Positions 15,644 through 24,050 of a stretch of DNA of 53,500 nucleotides are shown here, one piece after another. Both the position numbers and the translations under genes were made by a program. Positions within the stretch are counted from its first letter, which is position 1, and the number at the start of each line of letters is the position of its first letter. Source of the stretch: Flavobacteriales bacterium UBA1937 (GTDB taxonomy: Bacteria > Bacteroidota > Bacteroidia > Flavobacteriales > Weeksellaceae); NCBI GenBank assembly GCA_002337005.1, contig DDFD01000081.1:1-53500 (forward strand), written 5' to 3'. Under the pieces are notes generated by a model. That model searched no databases. It was given only the letters and a program-made list of their open reading frames with translations, and was not told the DNA's origin.

Positions 15644-17086
15644 TTAATTCTTCATAGGAATATTTTTCAAGATTTCTTGTAAATATTTCCAGAATTTTTG
15701 GGTTGATGAAATGCTTGCTCTTTCGTCTGGAGAGTGTGCTCCTTTAATCGTAGGTCCGAAACTTACCATTTCCATTTTTGGATAATTTGCACCAATAATT
15801 CCGCATTCTAAACCAGCGTGACACGCAACAACGTGCGGTTTTGCTCCGAAATATTTTTCGTAAATTTCTGTCATTATTTTAATGATTTCTGCGCCAGGTT
15901 TTGGTTTCCAACCAGGATAAGAGCCAGAAAATTCTACTTCCATTCCTGCCAGTTCAAATACAGATTTTAATTGTTCTGCAACTGCCATTTTGTTCGATTC
16001 TACAGAAGAACGAGACAGATTCAGAATTTTTAAAGCTCCGTTTTTTAATTCTACTCTTGCAATATTATTAGAAGTTTCTACCAAATCTTCTACATCTGGA
16101 GACATTCTGTAAACACCGTTATGAGCTGATTTTAATGCTAAAATGATTTTTTTAGAGTCCTCTGTGCTTAGTCCTTGTTTAGTAGCAGACGTTTTCTCAA
16201 AACTAATGCTTAAATCTTTTTCAACGGAAGCAAATTCTTCTGAAATTTCAGTTTTTAAAGTTTCTAATTTTTGTAAAAATTCTTCCACATTTTGTACCGA
16301 AACTACAGCGTGAGCTTCTCTAGGAATTGCATTTCTCAATCCGCCTCCGTCAATAGAGATTAATTGAATTTCGTTATCAATTCCTGTGTAAAGCAATCTC
16401 CCTAAAATAACATTAGAATTACCAAAACCTTTGTGAATGTCCATTCCAGAATGCCCACCTTGTAAACCTTTGATGTCAATTTTCACAAAATTAGGTGAAG
16501 TAGAGGTAAGCTGATAGTTTGCAGAAGCGGTTACATCTATTCCTCCAGCACAACCTATGTCAATTTCGTCATCTTCTTCGGTGTCTAGATTTAGGAGGAT
16601 TTCGCCAGTTAGCAGACCTGCTTTTAAACCAAGAGCTCCCGTCATTCCTGTTTCTTCATCGATGGTGAAAAGTGCTTCGATTGCAGGATGAGCAATATCT
16701 GAACTTTCTAAAATGCTCATAATAGCAGCAACTCCTAATCCGTTATCTGCGCCTAGAGTTGTCCCTTTTGCTTTTACCCAATCTCCATCTGCATACATTT
16801 CAATTCCTTGTGTTTCGAAATCGAAATCTACATTACTGTTTTTTTGACAAACCATATCAAGGTGAGATTGCAAAACAATTGTCTGGCGGTTTTCCATTCC
16901 TGAAGTGGCCGGTTTTCTGATGATTACATTGCCTACTTCGTCTTCTATGGTTTCTAAATTAAGATTTTTTCCGAAATTTTTAATGAATTCAATAACTTTT
17001 TCTTCTTTTTTAGAAGGTCTCGGAACTGTATTTAAAGCAGCAAAATTCTTCCAAATATTTTGAGGTTCTAAGTGTGTAATAGACAT
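15644..17086 (-). CDS. pepD: Aminoacyl-histidine dipeptidase (PepD, M20 family)
   Basis: A 480-residue cytosolic metallopeptidase. Key M20 elements are QSHLDMVCQK (first zinc-ligand histidine), GADNGLGVA (bridging Asp), TIDEETGMTGALGL (catalytic Glu and metal Glu), GHSGMDIHKG, and the C-terminal CHAGLECG histidine. The enzyme hydrolyses Xaa-His dipeptides such as carnosine and other dipeptides. I use the ATG at 17086 (MSITHLEP). The longer frame up to 17179 runs across a perfect -7 box at 17102-17109 and has no family similarity in its first 31 codons. The gene ends at its own terminator. Confidence 0.95.
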   Translation of the reverse strand: MSITHLEPQNIWKNFAALNTVPRPSKKEEKVIEFIKNFGKNLNLETIEDEVGNVIIRKPATSGMENRQTIVLQSHLDMVCQKNSNVDFDFETQGIEMYADGDWVKAKGTTLGADNGLGVAAIMSILESSDIAHPAIEALFTIDEETGMTGALGLKAGLLTGEILLNLDTEEDDEIDIGCAGGIDVTASANYQLTSTSPNFVKIDIKGLQGGHSGMDIHKGFGNSNVILGRLLYTGIDNEIQLISIDGGGLRNAIPREAHAVVSVQNVEEFLQKLETLKTEISEEFASVEKDLSISFEKTSATKQGLSTEDSKKIILALKSAHNGVYRMSPDVEDLVETSNNIARVELKNGALKILNLSRSSVESNKMAVAEQLKSVFELAGMEVEFSGSYPGWKPKPGAEIIKIMTEIYEKYFGAKPHVVACHAGLECGIIGANYPKMEMVSFGPTIKGAHSPDERASISSTQKFWKYLQEILKNIPMKN

Positions 17087-17101
17087 TTTTTTAAATTTGT
17101 T

Positions 17102-17109
17102 CAAATTTA
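17102..17109 (-). promoter_or_regulatory. -7 promoter box for pepD
   Basis: TAAATTTG on the minus strand, 15 bases before ATG 17086; it decides the pepD start. Confidence 0.6.
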
Positions 17110-17187
17110 CGATTTTGAAATTTGTTTTTGTTTGAAATTGATAAGGAATTTTAATCAAAAGTATCCAACATTCCTGCAATTAACAAA

Positions 17188-17799
17188 TTATCCTTTGGCT
17201 CTTTCTAGAAGCACCATCATCATTAAACTCAAAACTACTAAGGTTTCTTCGTGGTCAGGAATGTCATTGATTTGGTCTAATTGAAATTTTCTTCCGAAAA
17301 AGGAAGGCATCTTTTTTAGACGGTAGATTTCTTTGCCATTATTATCGTGAACAATATAACTAGGATTGAGGAAATATCCTGTAAAAATCCCAATAATAGG
17401 AATTTCGCCTACCATTCCGTCTAGAACTTTTACCCAAGCATTTTCTTCTTGAACTTTGTATTTTTGAGTATCATTTTGGTCAAAAATATGATAAGTAGCT
17501 TTCCAAATAGAACGCATGCCTTTTCTGGCAATTTTTCCTAAATTTTTACCAAAAGAATCTGTAATTGCATAACTTGCATTGAAATCTATCCATTGATTGG
17601 CTCTAATTCTGAAATTTTCTTGCGACTTGCTTTCGTTGTTGAAAATCACTACATCTTCTTTCAGTTTAAACATTTTTTGACGAACATATGCCAAAGAATT
17701 TTCGTTGCTATCTGTAATCGTAAAATCACTTGCTAAAGTGGTGAGTTTAAATTTTAAAAATAAAGGATATTGTAAATTTTGCATAAATATATTTTTCAT
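17188..17799 (-). CDS. LURP-one/tubby-like (scramblase-like fold) protein
   Basis: About 200 residues. The first half has paired strands typical of the LURP-one-related/tubby-like barrel: FTITDSNENSLAYVRQKMFKLKEDVVIFN, then AWVKVLDGMVGEIP and YIVHDNNGKEIYRLKK. A short hydrophobic C terminus (LVVLSLMMMVLLERAKG) fits the buried terminal helix of that fold. Family membership is by pattern and moderately sure; the function in bacteria is unknown. The start may be ATG 17799 (MKNIF) or 17784 (MQNLQ). It is divergent from recR with overlapping promoter regions. Confidence 0.6.
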   Translation of the reverse strand: MKNIFMQNLQYPLFLKFKLTTLASDFTITDSNENSLAYVRQKMFKLKEDVVIFNNESKSQENFRIRANQWIDFNASYAITDSFGKNLGKIARKGMRSIWKATYHIFDQNDTQKYKVQEENAWVKVLDGMVGEIPIIGIFTGYFLNPSYIVHDNNGKEIYRLKKMPSFFGRKFQLDQINDIPDHEETLVVLSLMMMVLLERAKG

Positions 17800-17837
17800 A
17801 AAGATAATTTTAATTTTCAAATTTTCAAATTAAAAGG

Positions 17838-17845
17838 TATTTTTG
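17838..17845 (+). promoter_or_regulatory. -7 promoter box abutting recR
   Basis: TATTTTTG followed by four bases and the recR ATG at 17850; transcription should start at about the start codon. Confidence 0.6.
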
Positions 17846-17849
17846 TGAT

Positions 17850-18461
17850 ATGAATTTTCCTAGTAAAGTTTTAGAAAAGGCAGTAGAAGAAATTTCTGGT
17901 TTGCCAGGCATTGGTAAAAAGTCTGCACTTAGATTGGCTTTGCATTTGCTTCGTCAGCCACCATCTCAAGGTGTAATTTTGGGCAATGCAATTCAAAAAT
18001 TGGTTACAGATATTAAGTATTGCCAAGAATGTCATAATTTTTCTGATGACGATATTTGCGATATTTGTAGCAACACAAAAAGAAATGACGAAATTCTTTG
18101 TATTGTAGAAGATGTGAGAGATGTAATGGCGATTGAAAACACCTCTAAATTCAATGGTAAATATTTGGTTTTGGGTGGTAAAATTTCACCGATGGAAGGA
18201 ATAGGACCTAACCAACTCAATATTTCTTCGATTGAAAGGAAATTGAATGAAGGAAATGTAAAAGAACTTATTTTTGCTCTTTCTGCTACGATGGAAGGTG
18301 ATACTACGGCATATTATTTATATAAAAAATTCAAAGAATTTCCGGTTAGTTTTTCTAGTATTGCCAGAGGAATTGCAGTAGGAGATGAATTGGAATATGC
18401 AGATGAAATTTCGCTAGGTCGTTCTATTGTAAACCGACTTCCGTATAACGAAAAATCTTAA
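17850..18461 (+). CDS. recR: Recombination protein RecR
   Basis: A 203-residue protein with the N-terminal helix-hairpin-helix (GLPGIGKKSALRLALHLL, about 17-34), a four-cysteine zinc finger (CQECHNFSDDDICDIC, about 56-71) and the Toprim domain (ILCIVEDVRDVMAIENT, then KYLVLGGKISP). RecR forms a ring clamp that, with RecO, loads RecA on SSB-coated gaps. The neighbouring DnaX seen in other phyla is absent. The downstream glycosyltransferase starts 11 bases after the stop, so recR transcription probably runs into the polysaccharide genes. Confidence 0.97.
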   Translation: MNFPSKVLEKAVEEISGLPGIGKKSALRLALHLLRQPPSQGVILGNAIQKLVTDIKYCQECHNFSDDDICDICSNTKRNDEILCIVEDVRDVMAIENTSKFNGKYLVLGGKISPMEGIGPNQLNISSIERKLNEGNVKELIFALSATMEGDTTAYYLYKKFKEFPVSFSSIARGIAVGDELEYADEISLGRSIVNRLPYNEKS

Positions 18462-18472
18462 AAAAGAGAAAA

Positions 18473-19279
18473 ATGATGATTTCGGTAATAATCCCAATGT
18501 ATAATTCTGAAAAAACGATTCTGAAAGTGTTAGAATCTGTTAAAAATCAGACAATTGGAAAGAATTGTTTTGAAATCATAATCATTAATGATGGCTCAGT
18601 AGATCATAGCGAGATTTTGGTGGAAAAATTCATTGATAAAAACCCAGAAATGAATATTATATTGATTAATCAGTCTAATAAAGGAGTTTCTGCTGCTAGA
18701 AACGCAGGGTTGAAAATAGCAAAAGGTGAATATATTGCTCTTTTGGATGCTGATGATGAATGGTTGCCACAGAAGACAGAAAGACAATTGAAATACCTAA
18801 AAGATAAGAAATTGGAAGTTGATTTTGTTTCGTGTAGAATTAACCATCAGAATCTTTTTTTTCCATATATTAGCAAAAATAATTTAGCCAAAGTTAGTCT
18901 AAGTAAATTGCTCATTAGGAGTGGCATAGCATCTCCTACAGTGATGTTTAAGAAACATGTTGTTTCAAGAACAGGGTTGTTTGATGAAAGCCAAAAGTAT
19001 GCTGAGGATCACAATTATTGGCTTAAGGTTTCTTTCCATCACAACATGTTTATATTAAATGAGGTTCTAGTATTAGCAGGAAATGGGAAAAGAACCTTTG
19101 GAGTTTCTGGTTTGTCTGCAAACTTAAAAGAGATGAAAAGAGGTTTTATGAAGAACCTTTTTGATGTCTATAATGCAAATAAAATTAATTTTTTTACTTA
19201 TTATTTACTGATGTTTTTTTATGAACTAAAGTATATTTTATTGATTTCAAGGCAATTTTATTATAAAAAAATAAAATAA
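18473..19279 (+). CDS. Family 2 glycosyltransferase
   Basis: A 268-residue GT-A enzyme. The nucleotide-binding start is SVIIPMYNSEKT, then IINDGS (37-42), GVSAARNAGL, and the metal-binding DADDEW (92-97). The C-terminal third is basic and hydrophobic (FFTYYLLMFFYELKYILLISRQFYYKK), suggesting peripheral membrane attachment. It transfers a sugar from a nucleotide donor, probably to a lipid-linked surface glycan; donor and acceptor are not deducible. It is the first of three AT-rich polysaccharide genes between recR and secG. Confidence 0.9.
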   Translation: MMISVIIPMYNSEKTILKVLESVKNQTIGKNCFEIIIINDGSVDHSEILVEKFIDKNPEMNIILINQSNKGVSAARNAGLKIAKGEYIALLDADDEWLPQKTERQLKYLKDKKLEVDFVSCRINHQNLFFPYISKNNLAKVSLSKLLIRSGIASPTVMFKKHVVSRTGLFDESQKYAEDHNYWLKVSFHHNMFILNEVLVLAGNGKRTFGVSGLSANLKEMKRGFMKNLFDVYNANKINFFTYYLLMFFYELKYILLISRQFYYKKIK

Positions 19280-19287
19280 TTTCATAT

Positions 19288-20418
19288 ATGAATGTGCTCA
19301 TAACGGGTGGTGCTGGATTTATAGGAAGTAATTTATCTCTAGAATTACTAAATAGAGGTTATAAAGTTACTGTTTTGGACAATCTTTTGTCCCAAGTTCA
19401 TGGCGAAATTGCTGAGCTAACCTCTCCTTTGTTTAAAAGTATAAAGAATAAAGTAAATTTCATAAAAGGGGATGTTACGAATAATGAGGACTGGTCAAGA
19501 GCATTAGAAAAGCAGGATGTTATTGTACATTTGGCTGCTGAAACAGGAACAGGGCAGTCTATGTACAAAATAGGAAAATATACAGATGTAAATGTTTCGG
19601 GTACAGCTAAAATGCTTGATATTTTAGTAAATAATTCTCATCAAGTAAAAAAAATAATTGTAGCATCCTCACGTGCGGTTTACGGTGAGGGTAAATATCT
19701 GCATCCAGAATTAGGGGTAGTTTATCCAGAAACTAGAAAACCACAAGATATGGAAAATGGTGATTTTGAGGTAAAATATTATGATGGTATAATCTTGCAA
19801 CCACTTTCTACAGATGAAAATTCTAGAATAAAACCTACTTCAGTTTATGGGATTACAAAATATAATCAAGAACAAATGGTGTTGATGGTGTGTAAAGCCT
19901 TAAGAATTCCAGCAGTAGCACTTCGGTATCAAAATGTTTATGGTGAAGGCCAGTCTCTAAGCAATCCTTACACAGGGATTTTATCTATTTTTTCTTCACA
20001 GATATTAAACGGAAATGATATTAATATTTTCGAAGATGGAAAAGAGTCTAGAGATTTTGTACACATAGAAGATGTGGTAAATGTTACAATAAGTTGCCTT
20101 GAAAATAATAATATTGAAAATGATATTTTTAATGTAGGAACAGGTGTACCTATAACTGTTTTAGAAGTAGCAAAGCAACTAAATTATTTGTATAAAAAAA
20201 ATACTTTGATAGAAATTACAAAGCAATTTAGAATAGGAGATATAAGACATAATTTTGCTAATATTGAAAAAATAAAAACCCAATTAAACTACGAGCCTAA
20301 AATATCTTTTAAGGAAGGAGTTTCTAGATTTGCGAATTGGGTATTAGAGCAAGATATTTCAGAAAGTAAACTCCAAGAATCTTTGGATGAAATGAGAAAA
20401 AAAGGTCTTTTAAAATAA
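19288..20418 (+). CDS. NAD-dependent sugar epimerase/dehydratase (dTDP-rhamnose 4-epimerase-like)
   Basis: A 376-residue short-chain dehydrogenase of the extended type. NAD-binding GGAGFIGS is at 7-14 and the catalytic Y-x3-K is Tyr187/Lys191 (VYGITK). Ser/Arg in ASSRAVYGEG take the place of the usual serine pair. The segments DNLLSQVHG and TGTGQSMYKIGKYTDVNV resemble enzymes annotated as dTDP-L-rhamnose 4-epimerases more than GalE. It should make a nucleotide sugar for the flanking glycosyltransferases. Its stop codon and the next ATG share one base (TAATG), so coupling is tight. Confidence 0.8.
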   Translation: MNVLITGGAGFIGSNLSLELLNRGYKVTVLDNLLSQVHGEIAELTSPLFKSIKNKVNFIKGDVTNNEDWSRALEKQDVIVHLAAETGTGQSMYKIGKYTDVNVSGTAKMLDILVNNSHQVKKIIVASSRAVYGEGKYLHPELGVVYPETRKPQDMENGDFEVKYYDGIILQPLSTDENSRIKPTSVYGITKYNQEQMVLMVCKALRIPAVALRYQNVYGEGQSLSNPYTGILSIFSSQILNGNDINIFEDGKESRDFVHIEDVVNVTISCLENNNIENDIFNVGTGVPITVLEVAKQLNYLYKKNTLIEITKQFRIGDIRHNFANIEKIKTQLNYEPKISFKEGVSRFANWVLEQDISESKLQESLDEMRKKGLLK

Positions 20419-21440
20419 TGAAATTAAAAGGTAAAAATATTCTATTTATTTCTGCAAGTTTTTTTGCTTATGAAAAAGAAATATGTAAAAAATTATCTGA
20501 AAAAGGCGCTATTGTTGATTTTTTTGATGAAAGACCTTCTAATTCATACATTGCAAAAGGCATTATTAGGGTAAATAGAAGAATATATCAAAAAAATATA
20601 GATCGTTATTATAGAAATATCTTAAAAAAAATTAATAACAAAAAATACGACTACTTTTTACTTATAAAAGGTGAGTCTATCCCCATTTTTTTTCTTCAGA
20701 AATTAAGAGAGCATAATTTAGTAAAAAAGTCTATCTTTTATGCCTATGATTCTCTAGATGAATACCCCCAAACATTTAAGATTTTGCATTATTTTGAAGA
20801 AAAATTTACTTTTGATCATATAGATTCTCAAAAATATAATTTAAAATTCAGACCATTATTTTTTATTCCAACGTACCAAGAAGATAATATTTCTGTAGCT
20901 CCTGTAAAATTTGATCTAAGCTTTATAGGTACTGCTCATAGTGATAGATATTTAGTAGGAGAACGTATAAAAAATGTTGCAAAAGTAAATCATATTAGCA
21001 CCTATTTTTACTATTATGCAATGGGGAAATTTGCATTTAAACTGAGAAAAATTTTTGATAAGAATATGAAGAATTTTGATGGGGAAAAGGTGAATTTTCA
21101 AAAACTAAGTCATCATCAAATAAAAGAAATTTATAATCAATCAAAAGCAATACTAGATATTAATAAGCCATTACAAAGAGGATTGACAATTAGAACATTT
21201 GAGGTGCTAGCCATGAAGAAAAAACTGATTACTACTAATTTCAATATCAAGAACTATCCTTTTTATCATCCAAATAATGTATTAATTATTGATAGAGAAG
21301 ATGTAATGTTGCCAAAAGATTTTTTTGAAAGAGATCTTGTGGAAATTAATAGTCAAGACTTTTATATGATGTCACTAGATTCTTGGATAGAATGTATTTT
21401 TATTAATGATCAAAAAAAATATTGGAATATTAAGTTATAA
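20418..21440 (+). CDS. CgeB-like glycosyltransferase
   Basis: A 340-residue protein that starts with a Rossmann strand (NILFISASFFAYEKEI) and has the CgeB-type signature block in the middle (FDLSFIGTAHSDRYLVGERI). A C-terminal donor-site region follows (ILDINKPLQRGLTIRTFEVLAMKKKLITTN), which is the GT-B glycosyltransferase pattern used in capsule and spore-coat enzymes. The gene is strikingly AT-rich and lysine/asparagine-rich, more so than recR or secG. The substrate is unknown. It is coupled to the epimerase and ends at a shared bidirectional terminator. Confidence 0.75.
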   Translation: MKLKGKNILFISASFFAYEKEICKKLSEKGAIVDFFDERPSNSYIAKGIIRVNRRIYQKNIDRYYRNILKKINNKKYDYFLLIKGESIPIFFLQKLREHNLVKKSIFYAYDSLDEYPQTFKILHYFEEKFTFDHIDSQKYNLKFRPLFFIPTYQEDNISVAPVKFDLSFIGTAHSDRYLVGERIKNVAKVNHISTYFYYYAMGKFAFKLRKIFDKNMKNFDGEKVNFQKLSHHQIKEIYNQSKAILDINKPLQRGLTIRTFEVLAMKKKLITTNFNIKNYPFYHPNNVLIIDREDVMLPKDFFERDLVEINSQDFYMMSLDSWIECIFINDQKKYWNIKL

Positions 21441-21475
21441 AAAAGCGGTTTAGAAATTTTCTAAACCGCTTTTTT
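21439..21475. terminator. Bidirectional terminator between the CgeB-like gene and secG
   Basis: Perfect long stem AAAGCGGTTTAGAAA / TTTCTAAACCGCTTT with A and T runs on both sides. Confidence 0.85.
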
Positions 21476-21493
21476 ATTTTTTCAATCTTATTA

Positions 21494-21826
21494 CTATTTG
21501 GTAGTAGGTAGATTAGTCGCTTTTTGAGCTGGCGCCTGTGGAGCTGAAGTTGCTTTTTCTTTCTTAACAGGGGCATCATTGTAGTTAGCAGCAGGTTTTG
21601 CTGTAAGAATTACACTTAAGAATATTAAAACTATAATGATACTTGCTAAAACCCAAGTCGCTTTTTCCATAAAATCATTGGTTCTTTGTACACCAAACTG
21701 TGCAGTAGAGCCACCAAATGTAGAAGAAAGACCTCCACCTTTTGGGTTCTGTGCCATAATGATGATGATTAGTAAAACCGATGCTATGATGATTAACACC
21801 ATGAAAAGATTAAATATAGTGCCCAT
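21494..21826 (-). CDS. secG: Preprotein translocase subunit SecG
   Basis: 110 residues with two membrane helices (about 5-24 and 55-74) separated by the conserved cytoplasmic loop NPKGGGLSSTFGGS, which carries the SecG hallmark. A low-complexity Ala/Pro/Lys tail follows. SecG is the accessory subunit of the SecYEG translocon that speeds protein export. It is monocistronic with its own -7 box at 21849-21856. Confidence 0.95.
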   Translation of the reverse strand: MGTIFNLFMVLIIIASVLLIIIIMAQNPKGGGLSSTFGGSTAQFGVQRTNDFMEKATWVLASIIIVLIFLSVILTAKPAANYNDAPVKKEKATSAPQAPAQKATNLPTTK

Positions 21827-21848
21827 TTTTCTTTTAAATTTTGAGTGG

Positions 21849-21856
21849 CAAATATA
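21849..21856 (-). promoter_or_regulatory. -7 promoter box for secG
   Basis: TATATTTG on the minus strand, 22 bases before ATG 21826. Confidence 0.6.
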
Positions 21857-21904
21857 AGTATTTTATACGAATTATAAAATTTATTTTCAATAAGTTGGAG
21901 GTAA

Positions 21905-21934
21905 TAAAAAAAGCGACAAATTTTTGTCGCCTTT
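21905..21934 (-). terminator. Terminator after the M16 gene pair
   Basis: GGCGACAAA / TTTGTCGC hairpin with a T7 run on the minus strand. Confidence 0.8.
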
Positions 21935-21956
21935 TATTGGATTAAATTTCTAAAAA

Positions 21957-23999
21957 TTATTTGAAATCCTCGTCTTTAGCTTGGTTTACAGAGTATGAAT
22001 TTATTTTCATTTCTATCTCTTGTCCCATCATAGTTTGCTTGATGGTATAAGGTAGTTTCACACCGTTTACGTCTTTGTAATCAGAGAAATAAGTAGGGAT
22101 TTCCATTTCTTGAGCTCCCATTTTTTGTTTCTGAATTTCGCCAACTTTTAGTCCGGTTTTTACACTGTAATAATAAGTAGTGTCATTATCTTTTACTACA
22201 TAAACATCTTCACCATTTACTTTTTCTATACCACTTAATTTGTAATCTGCAGATTTACCAAAATTTAATTCCGGGAAAATTTCAGATTTTTTCGCAAATT
22301 TTGTTGCCATATCTGCTGGTAAATCCATTTTTTGACCTTGAGCTACCATATAACCTTTAGAACCATCAAATGCAATTTTTTGCATACTGTTTCCTGCCAT
22401 ACTTACATCCATAAAGAATTTACCACCTTTACCTTGTATGTTTTTAAAGGCAAGTTCCATTCCTTGGATTTTTGCTGTAGCATCTGAACTTAGCGTATTA
22501 AATTTTGCTAAATTTTCTTTACCACCTATAGCAGCAATATATTTATCTGCAATAGAACTTACAGTAACATTAGCATCTAATTGTTTAGCGGAAGGTTTGC
22601 TAGATAAATTGGCATTTTTGTCATAATATTTTACAGGATAACCTAATTTTTCTAAACCATCTGCAATATCAACAGCTTTACCTGCTACAAAAATTCTGCT
22701 TTGTTTAGGGAAGATTGTTGCATTTACTGCTTTGGTTACATCTGCTTCTGTAACTTGGTCTATAGATTTTAGGTAATTGCTATAAAAATCATCAGGCAAA
22801 TTATTTACTTTTTGGTTTAAAGCAAATCTAGCAATGGTTTCTGGCTTTTCTAGAGACATAATAAAGTTTCCTTTCATTTTGGCTTTAGCGTTTGCCAATT
22901 CTTCTGGTTTTACAGTAGAAATTCCATTAATTTCGGTCAAGAATTCTTTTACGGCTTTGTCAGTAACTTCGTTTCTTACACTAGCATTAGCAGAAAATTC
23001 TGGCATATACTTGTTGGTGCTCATGTCAGAATATGCACCATAAGTAAACCCATTTTTCTCTCTTAAATTCATAAAAAGTCTAGCTTCTGCACCACCTCCT
23101 AAAATGTAATTAGCAATTACAGCTGGGAAATAATTAGCGTCTGTCATTTTTAAGGTATTCACATTCCCTACGTTTACAATAGATTGTACAGCAGTAGGAA
23201 CATCTACCACGTTTATTTCCGTAGCAGCAACATTAGAAACTGGGGTTACCGCAGCAAATTTGGTGTTAGATTTTTTCCAACCGCTAAATGCTTTGGTAAT
23301 AAGAGTTTTTACTTCATTAAATTTTACATCTCCCACAATTACCAGATAAGCATGATCTGGAGCGTAATATTTTTTGTAATTATTTTGTACGTCTTCTAGC
23401 GTAATTTTTTTAATGCTTTCTTCGGTTTCAAACTCTCCTCTTGCCGTATTTTTACCATAGATAAGAGCATTGTTTACTCTATTAGCAATAGATTGAGCAT
23501 TTTTTTCGTCTGCTTTTAGACTTTCTAAAGCTCTTTCTTTATCGTCTTGAATTTCCTTGGCATTAAAATTAGGATTAATGATGGCATCTGCCATTAAATT
23601 TAAAACCTGTGGAAAATATTTAGATAAAGAATTAGCAAAAGCACCATTAGAACTAAATCTTACACTAGCACCTAGATAATCTACTTTTTTATTAAAATCA
23701 TCTTTGCTGATGGTTTTGGTACCTTTTCCTATTTGATCTGCCATCAGAGAATTTACTCCAGCTTTTTCACCTTCATAGATTGGTGGTCTATCCATAGAAA
23801 GATTAGCACTTACTCTAGGTAATTTGTTGTTTTCTACTACCATAACTTGCAATCCGTTTGGTAGTGTAAATGTTTTTGGTTTCGCAATGTTAATGGTAGG
23901 TGTAGCACCTGGTTTTGGCATTGCATTGAGGTCTATTTGTTGTGCTGATAACATTCCTGTAAACAAAAATGCGGCAGCGATATATGATAATTTTTTCAT
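21957..23999 (-). CDS. M16 family peptidase-like protein, zinc site lost, with extra C-terminal domain
   Basis: A 680-residue exported protein (signal peptide to LSAQ, about residue 20). The two M16 halves cover about 40-470, but where the active partner has HFFEH this one reads SLMADQIGKGT, so zinc cannot be bound and it is a non-catalytic subunit. The R/Y pair element (FMNLREKNGFTYGAYSD) of M16 partners is kept. Residues about 490-680 form an added domain (SSDATAKIQGMELAFKNIQGKGGKF, VYVVKDNDTTYYYSVKTGLKVGEIQ) that resembles outer-membrane lipoprotein or LolA-like sheets. It lies 51 bases downstream of the active M16 gene, as expected for a heterodimer. Confidence 0.88.
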   Translation of the reverse strand: MKKLSYIAAAFLFTGMLSAQQIDLNAMPKPGATPTINIAKPKTFTLPNGLQVMVVENNKLPRVSANLSMDRPPIYEGEKAGVNSLMADQIGKGTKTISKDDFNKKVDYLGASVRFSSNGAFANSLSKYFPQVLNLMADAIINPNFNAKEIQDDKERALESLKADEKNAQSIANRVNNALIYGKNTARGEFETEESIKKITLEDVQNNYKKYYAPDHAYLVIVGDVKFNEVKTLITKAFSGWKKSNTKFAAVTPVSNVAATEINVVDVPTAVQSIVNVGNVNTLKMTDANYFPAVIANYILGGGAEARLFMNLREKNGFTYGAYSDMSTNKYMPEFSANASVRNEVTDKAVKEFLTEINGISTVKPEELANAKAKMKGNFIMSLEKPETIARFALNQKVNNLPDDFYSNYLKSIDQVTEADVTKAVNATIFPKQSRIFVAGKAVDIADGLEKLGYPVKYYDKNANLSSKPSAKQLDANVTVSSIADKYIAAIGGKENLAKFNTLSSDATAKIQGMELAFKNIQGKGGKFFMDVSMAGNSMQKIAFDGSKGYMVAQGQKMDLPADMATKFAKKSEIFPELNFGKSADYKLSGIEKVNGEDVYVVKDNDTTYYYSVKTGLKVGEIQKQKMGAQEMEIPTYFSDYKDVNGVKLPYTIKQTMMGQEIEMKINSYSVNQAKDEDFK

Positions 24000-24050
24000 T
24001 GTTTAACGTTTAATTTTATTAATAAAGATTATCTTAATCCTGTATTCTGC

